22,115 nucleotides of DNA from a virus: IMG/VR virus record IMGVR_UViG_3300032285_004504, positions 1 to 22,115 of that record; one strand, written 5' to 3'. This document shows, piece after piece, positions 1 through 7,100 of this stretch. The position numbers and the translations under genes were made by a program. The notes beneath the pieces are model-generated. The model saw only the letters and a list, made by a program, of their open reading frames with translations, was not told the DNA's origin and did not search any database. Numbering within the stretch: position 1 is the first letter of the stretch; every line of letters begins with the position of its first letter.

Positions 1-1
1 T

Positions 2-667
2 AGAAGTCAAATCGGTAAGAATGATTTTGACTATAATGGACACACTATTGTGGGATTTGCTCCTGACCCTTTTAGAAATTTTAGAACTGAGGGTGACAAA
101 AGTTTTTTGGTCGATGCAATGAAAGCAAAACCAGGACCAGCATTCAAAGACTTCAAAGAAGCTATTAATAACGGTTCAATTTTTTCAATTATTACTGCAA
201 GAGGACACAATCCAAATACATTAAAAGAAGCAATTTACAATTATATCATTAATGATTTTAATGGTATTAGTAAAGATGAATTAGTTAAAAACTTAAAGAA
301 ATATAGGTCATTTGTAGGGGAAGATGAAATGTCTGATGATGAATTAATCAGAAGTTACTTAGCCCTTAACAAATACCACCCCGTTTCTTTTGGAGACGAA
401 AAAGGTGCTGCTAATCCTGAAGAAGCAAAGGTTCGTGCTATGGACGAGTTTGTGGATTACATAAAAGGTATGGCTGCGGTACTTAATAAAAGAGCATGGT
501 TAAAAAAAGATGTAAGTAATAATTTCATACCAGCTATGCCAACTATTGGTTTTTCAGACGATGACCCTAAAAACGTAGAAGTAATGAAAAAACATTTTAA
601 TAATAAACCAGATAATATAGTTAAGACTTATTCTACTGCTGGAGGAATTAAAAAGGAAGTTAAATAA
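2..667 (+). CDS. HAD-like phosphohydrolase, 3' part (5' end outside window)
   Basis: The frame is open to the left edge, so the GTG at position 50 is not needed as a start and about 16 more residues are visible upstream of it. At 186-203 the frame reads SIITAR, which fits HAD motif II (hydrophobic strand ending in S/T), and near 550-575 it reads GFSDDDPKN, which fits the acidic motif IV that holds magnesium. Motif I, the nucleophile DxD, would lie upstream of the window. HAD enzymes hydrolyse phosphate esters; the substrate cannot be told from sequence. The gene sits just before the tail tube gene, an unusual place for an enzyme, so it could be a phage nucleotide or sugar phosphatase or a structural protein that borrowed the fold. 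It ends in TAA inside the loop of a weak hairpin. Family assignment is moderately sure, substrate unknown. Confidence 0.6.
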   Translation, partial: RSQIGKNDFDYNGHTIVGFAPDPFRNFRTEGDKSFLVDAMKAKPGPAFKDFKEAINNGSIFSIITARGHNPNTLKEAIYNYIINDFNGISKDELVKNLKKYRSFVGEDEMSDDELIRSYLALNKYHPVSFGDEKGAANPEEAKVRAMDEFVDYIKGMAAVLNKRAWLKKDVSNNFIPAMPTIGFSDDDPKNVEVMKKHFNNKPDNIVKTYSTAGGIKKEVK

Positions 668-683
668 GAATATTCCTTTTAAT
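651..683 (+). terminator. weak stem-loop at end of HAD-like gene
   Basis: The arms AAAAGGAA (651-658) and TTCCTTTT (673-680) pair over 8 bp around a 14-base loop that holds the TAA stop. The right arm ends in four T. The stem is AT-rich and the loop long, so this may be only a weak terminator or a 3' end stabiliser. Confidence 0.35.
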
Positions 684-718
684 TAATAAAGTAAAGAGAA
701 AAATTTTTCAACACACTA

Positions 719-726
719 TATTTATA
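719..726 (+). promoter_or_regulatory. TATTTATA motif before tail tube gene (candidate late promoter)
   Basis: This is an exact TATTTATA octamer, 32 bases before the tail tube ATG. The same octamer precedes the starts at 1320, 2245, 4147 and 17247. Its reverse complement is TATAAATA, the T4 late promoter core. The promoter role and its direction are inferred from repeated position only. Confidence 0.5.
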
Positions 727-758
727 TGATATAAACAAAGAAACAAAAATTTAATAAT

Positions 759-1247
759 ATGGCTGATTTACTGATGAAAATGCCGATTCCTTATGAGCCG
801 AAACGTCAAAACCGATTCATTTTAAGGTTTCCATCTAGCTTAGGAATTAACGAGTGGTTTGTAGAAAGTACTGCTAGACCACATATCCAAATCAACGCAA
901 CAGAAATACCTTTCCTTAATACATCAACTTATGTTGCGGGAAGATTTACGTGGCAGACTATTAACTGCGTATTCAGAGACCCTATTGGACCTTCAGCGGC
1001 TCAAGCTCTTATGGAATGGGTTCGTCTATGTGCGGAATCAGTTACAGGTAGAATGGGATATGCTGCAGGTTACAAAAAAGATATTGACTTGGAGATGTTA
1101 GACCCAACAGGTGTTGTTGTTGAAAAATGGATTTTATATGGTACATTTATGACTGATGTAAACTTCAACTCATTAGCGTACAATACAGATGCTTTAGCAA
1201 CAATTGCAGCAACGTTAAGAATGGACAGATGTGTATTGGTTTACTAA
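759..1247 (+). CDS. 19: tail tube protein (T4 gp19 family)
   Basis: This encodes the subunit whose stacked hexamers form the inner tail tube through which DNA passes. The protein is 162 residues, almost the length of T4 gp19 (163). It shows the family layout: an early segment with RFILRFPSSLGINEWFV, then a beta-rich core with WQTINCVFRDPIGPSAAQAL and a C-terminal strand region TLRMDRCVLVY. The start is ATG after TTTAATAAT with no Shine-Dalgarno sequence. The gene stands alone between a candidate promoter at 719 and a strong terminator at 1280, which suits a product needed in high copy. No membrane segment or signal peptide is seen. Confidence 0.88.
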   Translation: MADLLMKMPIPYEPKRQNRFILRFPSSLGINEWFVESTARPHIQINATEIPFLNTSTYVAGRFTWQTINCVFRDPIGPSAAQALMEWVRLCAESVTGRMGYAAGYKKDIDLEMLDPTGVVVEKWILYGTFMTDVNFNSLAYNTDALATIAATLRMDRCVLVY

Positions 1248-1250
1248 TAC

Positions 1251-1258
1251 TATTTATA
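1251..1258 (+). promoter_or_regulatory. TATTTATA motif upstream of gp26-like gene
   Basis: This exact TATTTATA octamer lies just after the tail tube stop and 61 bases before the next ATG. A strong terminator-like hairpin lies between the motif and that ATG, so a transcript started here would have to pass it. Confidence 0.4.
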
Positions 1259-1279
1259 AAAAAATCAAAACAATTATAT

Positions 1280-1317
1280 TTAACCGTAAGGACATAAACC
1301 TTACGGTTAATTTTTTT
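1280..1317 (+). terminator. strong intrinsic terminator after tail tube gene
   Basis: A perfect 12-bp stem (1280-1291 with 1299-1310; left arm TTAACCGTAAGG) closes a 7-base loop and is followed by seven T (1311-1317). It is placed to end the tail tube transcript. The next start codon begins at 1320, directly after the T run. Confidence 0.88.
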
Positions 1318-1319
1318 AT

Positions 1320-2063
1320 ATGGAAGACCAATCAAGAGAATACGGACAAAGAGATTTCACATTACCACATGACGTAGTACCGCTACCATCAGAAGGTATA
1401 TTTTATAAAAACAAAAAGAAATCTGTTAAAGTTGGTTATTTAACTGCCAACGATGAAAACACTTTAATGGGTGGTGTTACAGATATTACCACAACATTAT
1501 TAAGAAATAAAATTTACGAACCAGATTTAAGAGTGGAAGATATGTTAGAAGGAGATGTAGAGTCGATTCTAATATTTTTGAGAAATACTTCGTTTGGGCC
1601 TGAAATGGAAATAACAGTTACAGACCCTGCAACAAGAAAACCTTTCCAAACTACTGTTGATTTAAGTCAGTTAACAATCATTAAAGGACAATCACCAAAT
1701 GAGGATGGTACGTTCACAATATCGTTACCTAAGTCACAAGTTTCTGCTAAAATTAAGCCGTTAACTTATGGTGAGTTAATGGAAATACAAAGATTGGGAG
1801 ATTCATACCCTCAAGGTAGAGTAGTTCCAAAAGTAACATGGAGATTGAACAAACAGATTGTTGAATTAAATGGTACCTTAGATAAGGCTGAAATTGCTAA
1901 GTTTGTGGAACAAATGCCGATAGCAGATTCAAAATACATAAAACAATTCATGGACGATAATGAACCAAGATTGGACATGAGAAAAACAGTAACGACCCCA
2001 TCAGGAGAAAAACTAACAGTCAACGTTGGTTTTGGGGCTGACTTTTTTCGTCCTTTCTTCTAA
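1320..2063 (+). CDS. 26: T4 gp26-like baseplate/tail assembly protein (tail chaperone candidate)
   Basis: The 247-residue protein begins with a segment typical of T4 gp26-like baseplate proteins: VVPLPSEGIFYKNKK near residues 19-33, followed by VGYLTANDENTL. T4 gp26 is 208 residues, is needed for hub assembly and is not a major part of the finished tail. Position supports the role: the gene lies between the tube and the tape measure, where many tailed phages carry tail assembly chaperones made as a short and a frameshifted long form. The frame ends at TAA 2061-2063, and an overlapping +1 frame carries on to 2202. ATG 1320 is the first start that keeps the conserved N-terminus. It has no ribosome-binding site, because the terminator T run ends two bases upstream. 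Identity is likely; the chaperone role is inferred. Confidence 0.7.
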   Translation: MEDQSREYGQRDFTLPHDVVPLPSEGIFYKNKKKSVKVGYLTANDENTLMGGVTDITTTLLRNKIYEPDLRVEDMLEGDVESILIFLRNTSFGPEMEITVTDPATRKPFQTTVDLSQLTIIKGQSPNEDGTFTISLPKSQVSAKIKPLTYGELMEIQRLGDSYPQGRVVPKVTWRLNKQIVELNGTLDKAEIAKFVEQMPIADSKYIKQFMDDNEPRLDMRKTVTTPSGEKLTVNVGFGADFFRPFF

Positions 2064-2202
2064 TTACAGACAAGGACAAATAGATGAGTTTTACTATTTG
2101 AGTAAACTTATGGGTATTTCGTATAGTGATTTTCTGGTAATGCCAGTTTTTATGAGAAAATATTTGTTAGATAAATGGATTGAGGATAATAAAAAGGACT
2201 GA
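2050..2202 (+). CDS. gp51-like extension, probably joined to gp26-like protein by +1 frameshift
   Basis: The +1 frame relative to 1320-2063 is open from 2017 to TGA 2200-2202 but has no ATG before 2110. From 2062 it reads like a real protein: NYRQGQIDEFYYLSKL, then MGISYSDFLVMPVFMRKYLL. This helix-rich, P-x-x-x-R pattern resembles the small partner of phage tail assembly chaperones. A slip site is visible where frame 0 reads TTT TTT C (2043-2049): tRNA-Phe can move one base forward and still pair on TTT and TTC. The shift would give a fusion of about 243 + 50 = 293 residues. Alternatives are a separate 30-residue protein from ATG 2110, a TTG start in the overlap, or a sequence indel. The coding signal is good; the mechanism is inferred. 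Confidence 0.55.
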   Translation, partial: VLSSNYRQGQIDEFYYLSKLMGISYSDFLVMPVFMRKYLLDKWIEDNKKD

Positions 2203-2217
2203 AAAATCAGTCCTTTT
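2192..2217 (+). terminator. intrinsic terminator overlapping the stop of the frameshift frame
   Basis: A perfect 11-bp stem (2192-2202 with 2207-2217, left arm AAAAGGACTGA) closes an AAAA loop and ends in TTTT. A-runs before and T-runs after could let it work in both directions. The TGA that ends the +1 frame is the last part of the left arm. Confidence 0.8.
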
Positions 2218-2218
2218 G

Positions 2219-2226
2219 TATTTATA
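2219..2226 (+). promoter_or_regulatory. TATTTATA motif before tape measure gene (candidate late promoter)
   Basis: This exact TATTTATA octamer starts two bases after the terminator arm and ends 18 bases before ATG 2245. A terminator followed at once by this motif suggests a new transcription unit. Confidence 0.5.
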
Positions 2227-2244
2227 TAAAAAAGAGATTTAATA

Positions 2245-4110
2245 ATGGCGGATAGTAATCAATCCATAGGGGATTTTTTTTCCGAGTTAGGTGAAGCTTT
2301 CCATTTCAAAGATGGAAAGATAAACATGGCTGGATTTGTCGAAGATTTAGGCAGTGCGGTTTCATCGTTGACATCATATTCAACAGAAATCAACAAAACC
2401 TTTGGTCAAACAAGACAAAGAATTACTGAGATTCAAACAAATCTTGCGGATACTTTACCTGGTATCACAAGATTAGGTGGTGGTATTAAAGATGTTCAAG
2501 AAACACTATCTAGCATTGCCGAAGAGAGTAATAGGAATGTACTAGCAACTACAACTCAAACTGAAAAACTATTTGCGGCTACTAAAGTTACAGGTGAATC
2601 TGCAAAAACCTTAGTTAAAGATTTCACAGACGTTGGTGTCGGATTGACACAAATGAATAGCCAAATTGAAAAAAGTGTAAACTATATTCAAAGTATTGGT
2701 GGTAACACACAACAAGTCTTTAAGATTGTTACCGCAAACATGGACCAATTAAACCGATATCAATTTGATGGTGGTGTTGAAGGGTTAACAAAGATGGCGG
2801 CTCAAGCTTCAATGTTAAGATTTAACATGAATGAAACTTTCAGATTAGCCGATAGAGTTTTAACTCCTGAAGGTGCCGTTGAGACCGCAGCTGCATTCCA
2901 AAGATTAGGTTTGGCTGTTGGGGGATTGGGAGACCCTTTTCAATTGATGAACCAGTCAATCAATGACCCATCGGGACTCCAAGATAGTTTGGCAAATGTT
3001 GCAAAACAATTTACATATTTTGATGACAAAACAAAAACATTCAAGATTAATCCACAAGGTGTTTTAACACTTAAAGAGTTAGAAAAACAAACAGGTGTTA
3101 GTGCAAGTGAAATGTCTAAACTTGGTTTAGCTGCAAAAGAAGCTGACCAAAGAATTTCTGCAATCAATGCTGCGGGATTAAATGTTAAAGAAGAAGATAG
3201 AACATTACTTGCGAACATAGCAAGAATGGGTGATGGTGGAGAATATGAAGTTGAAGTTAAAGATAAGGATGGTAAACAATATTATGAAAAACTAACAAAT
3301 TTAACACAAGACCAATTAGATGCGACAATAAAACAACAAAAAGACGGACCAAAAACCTTAGAAGATATTGCTAGAGCTCAGATGAATTATAGTGAGAAAC
3401 TTGTATCTGATGTTAAAGCAATTAAAGATAAGGTGGTTTATGGACTTGCATCACCAAGAACTGGGTTAGAAGGTTTGGAAGGTATTGGAAGATTAGTAAC
3501 AGATGCATTCAGTGGAGAATTATCTAAATTTGGTAAAACCAACGATTATAGGAAAGTAACTGAAACGGCAATTGATGATATTAAAGGTTTGGTGAAAGAT
3601 ATCAAAAGTGGTAAAGGTCTTGGTGAAAGCTTTGCCAATCTTTTAGATAAAGTGAATGACCAATCTAAAACGATGGGTTCCGATTTCAAAAAAGGAATGG
3701 ATAAAGTTCTTGATAATATCTATGGAAAAATTAGTGATAAAACATCAGGAGAGGTTTTAGCCAAAGATTTAATGGGACAACTGTTAGGAAAAGATGCATC
3801 GAAAGGGGCGGTAAAAACAAATGAAACAAAACCATCATTATATAATCAACTCAATGGAGGGGCGACAGCGGAAAGTCTGAGTCGAGCAACTTCTCAACCA
3901 TTAACAACAAACACAACACAAACTAAAACAAATGTAGATGTTGGAGGAAAAATTATGGTAGAGTTTAGTACGCCAAACGGTTCAGAACTAACAAAAAAAA
4001 TGTTGGATGACTGGGCAAATAGTCCACAAACTAAACAATATTTTATGAACTTAACTTCACCAAATAACCCAACAAAAGCACCTGTTAATACGAGTTATGG
4101 TAATTCATAA
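2245..4110 (+). CDS. probable tail tape measure protein
   Basis: The 621-residue protein is close in length to T4 gp29 (590), the protein that sets tail length. It is rich in Ala, Gln, Thr, Lys and Asp and is mostly helical in outline: long stretches without proline at residues 40-200 with repeated hydrophobic spacing suit a coiled rod. A glycine-rich hinge TRLGGGIKDVQ lies near residue 75, and a Thr/Asn-rich linker with many TNTTQT-type repeats (near 545-575) precedes a short C-terminal domain. No clear membrane segment or peptidase motif was seen. The place after the gp26/gp51-like pair and before the baseplate genes is the usual tape measure position. Start ATG 2245 follows GATTTAATA. The call rests on length, composition and synteny rather than a recognised motif. 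Confidence 0.6.
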   Translation: MADSNQSIGDFFSELGEAFHFKDGKINMAGFVEDLGSAVSSLTSYSTEINKTFGQTRQRITEIQTNLADTLPGITRLGGGIKDVQETLSSIAEESNRNVLATTTQTEKLFAATKVTGESAKTLVKDFTDVGVGLTQMNSQIEKSVNYIQSIGGNTQQVFKIVTANMDQLNRYQFDGGVEGLTKMAAQASMLRFNMNETFRLADRVLTPEGAVETAAAFQRLGLAVGGLGDPFQLMNQSINDPSGLQDSLANVAKQFTYFDDKTKTFKINPQGVLTLKELEKQTGVSASEMSKLGLAAKEADQRISAINAAGLNVKEEDRTLLANIARMGDGGEYEVEVKDKDGKQYYEKLTNLTQDQLDATIKQQKDGPKTLEDIARAQMNYSEKLVSDVKAIKDKVVYGLASPRTGLEGLEGIGRLVTDAFSGELSKFGKTNDYRKVTETAIDDIKGLVKDIKSGKGLGESFANLLDKVNDQSKTMGSDFKKGMDKVLDNIYGKISDKTSGEVLAKDLMGQLLGKDASKGAVKTNETKPSLYNQLNGGATAESLSRATSQPLTTNTTQTKTNVDVGGKIMVEFSTPNGSELTKKMLDDWANSPQTKQYFMNLTSPNNPTKAPVNTSYGNS

Positions 4111-4125
4111 AAACTATTAATAATC

Positions 4126-4133
4126 TATTTATA
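4126..4133 (+). promoter_or_regulatory. TATTTATA motif before baseplate operon (candidate late promoter)
   Basis: This exact TATTTATA octamer ends only 13 bases before ATG 4147. If it acts as a -10 element, the transcript would have a leader of only a few bases. Confidence 0.5.
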
Positions 4134-4146
4134 TTAAAAATAATAA

Positions 4147-7100
4147 ATGCCAAGTCCTTTAGACTATATTAGTTCAGAAGGGTTTCGAAAGAAACTTATG
4201 GTAAGGAATTTAATACCTTACGCTAAGTCTCCTGATAGACCATCCCCACCTATTACATTCGAATATCAACAATCTGATATATCGGTACAGGACAGTCCTG
4301 ACCAATTGATTGACGAACCTACGTTTGCTAATAGGTTATATCCTTTGAATGAGTGGGGTGCTGAAGGTGGATATAGACAAGTTCCTGACCCAAATGGGTT
4401 AATGAATACAATATCCAATCAAGGTGAATATGGTCCTGGACAACAAGATGCTCACATAATTGATGAAGGATATGATGCTGTTAGATATTGGAGACCATTA
4501 AATGCGTATGCTGATGGTTTGAATGTATTCGATTCTGCGGAATCTTTTTCATCTTTAGATACTGTTAGAGTAGACCAAGATAGACAAGGTAATGGACAAC
4601 CATATCCTGCGGGACTTGTGGGTTCAAGTTATACTCCTGTATCGATTTTACTATCTCCTGACCCACAAGGAAGTAATGGATTATTAAGCCAAGACTCATT
4701 TATTGCTCGTTTAGGTGCTAAAGTCTTAAAAGATGGATTCGAAAAAAGAATTGCTCGTCAAATTTATCTTCAAACATTGGCTAAGGCTAACGTTTTTAAT
4801 GTTAGAAGTGGTACTGATATTCTTAGTTTGGTGACAGGTAGAGTTCCTTTGATTGAACCTAATTATACAATTACAGTCCCATCTAATCCAATTTTAGCTG
4901 CGACAGATTTTGCTTTAAGACTTGCAGGTAGTATTTTACCTGTGTCTGAAATACCTGGTTCTTATTTTGACCCAACAATCAATTCGGGACAACCTACAAC
5001 GATACAACAACTTAATAATGCTTTTAGAAAAAGCACATTAGGTAATTTAGTTACAGGTTTATTAGGTGCTGGTAATACGGGTTCACAAATCATGTATAAC
5101 AACATGGGTGGTGGACAAAAGTCTAGATTGTTTGGAAACATTGATTACAACAGATATAAGCCATATTTCGAAAGAACTTTATTTGATAGATTAGGTGGGG
5201 CACTTGTTGGTTCAACAACAAGTAACTCTAACTACTATATTGGTTCAGTTAATAGTGAACCATCAAATATTTTTTCACCAGCTGGTTCACAACCAATCAA
5301 CTCATTTGGTGTACCTCAAAAGTCACCAGTATTTGGACCATCTGAGTTAGCACAACTTTATGAAGGACCAAGTCAATCAATCAGATTGGGTGCAAATGGA
5401 CCTACCTATAGTAACGGTGGGGGTATTGAAGGTGGATTCACATGGGTATCACCTAAGTACAAAGAGAATGCTGGTTTTACTGTTGGTATTGGTGGAGAAA
5501 TTGTTAATCAATCAAATAACAAACCATCATCATATAATTCAACGGAGTCAACTAATAATACATTCAAGGATGGTTCAATATTAGATAAGACTCAAAGAAT
5601 TATCGACAGCCAACCCCAAGGAGCGAAAAGATTACAACATGCGGGTAATGCTATTGACCAAGTAAGTAAGGTCTTTAATGACGGTTATAAAGAGCTTACA
5701 AAGGGTTCTAGAGTAATTACCTACACAGGCAATATTGGTCAAGAAGTTGGTACAGAATATTGTAGAGTATTTGCAAAAGACATACCTTATTTGAATTACA
5801 GAAACTTACAAAAAGTTGATGGTATTACGGTAAACGGCAGAAGGTTCAGTAATTCGGTTCTTGATAACACATATAACTTAAACATAGTCCCTAACAAACA
5901 AGAAGGTGGACAAAGTTCCACTAACCTTATTAATGGACCTGGTGGTAGTAGTACAAACGCGGCTTATGCTAAGAAGTATATGTTTTCAATTGAAAACCTT
6001 GCTTGGAGAACATCAAACACACCTGGATTCACAGCTTCAGATTTATCTATTTGTGAAAGAGGTCCAAATGGTGGTAGAGTTATGTGGTTCCCACCATATG
6101 GATTGACATTCACAGAATCAGTTACTGCAAACTGGAACACTAGTGATTTCTTGGGAAGACCTGAGCCAATATATACGTATAAGAATACTTCAAGAGGAGG
6201 TTCTTTAACGTGGAAAATAGTTGTAGACCACCCTTCAATTCTAAATACAATTGTCAACAAAGTGCTCAGTAATGAGTCAAATAAAGAAAGAGTTAACTCA
6301 ATCTTGGATTCGTTCTTTGCTGGATGTAGAAAATATGATATATATGAGTTAGCCAAGAAATATTATACTGTAAATCCAAATGATTTATATCTTCTTCAAA
6401 CTGCAATTACTTCAAAAGAATTAACAAGGGAACAATTAATTGTAACCAAAGAAACAATTCAATCAGGATTTAATGCTCCAGATTCAGGTGCAAATTCAGT
6501 AGGACCAGCTATTAATGATGATTATTGGAATTCAAATTATGGTAAAATAGGGTTTTACTTTGCTAATGATTACCCAAAAAAGGGTGACGTTACACCATAT
6601 AACTCACAGTATGATTTGTATGTTGCACAAAAAACTAATTACCAAAAACAACCAAACGCGAACCAAACAAGTGAATTTTTTACTAGTGTTGTAGATGCGA
6701 ATTTCACACAACTAAACAAGATGGTTGACGACATTGTTAGTCAAATGACTCAAAATAAAGAAGCTAAATTGACAATTACAATTAATGCAAGTTGTTCTGC
6801 ACCCGCAACCTCATCATATAATGTTGAATTATCTACAAGAAGAATAACATCAGCAAAATTGTTTTTCGAAAAAAATACAAAACTAACAACCCTTATTAAT
6901 AAAAGATTGTTTGTTCAAGAAACAAAATTACCACCAGGAGAAAATACACAAGTATTACAATTTGATGTAAATACCAAAAAATTCAAACCAGGTTCAACTG
7001 TTAACTGTTCAGATAAGGATGTTAGTACTAAAGGTGGAGACACCCAAGTTGGTAGTAATGATATTTTTACAACAAATGCGATGGCATGTAGAAGAGCGGT

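Noticed and set aside
50-52. GTG as start of the first gene
   Set aside because: The frame is open through this point to the left edge, so the true start is most likely outside the window.
5964-6356. 130-residue open frame on the minus strand
   Set aside because: It lies wholly inside the 1,675-residue baseplate gene, whose recognised FLGRPEPIYTYKN segment is encoded opposite it. It is a shadow frame.
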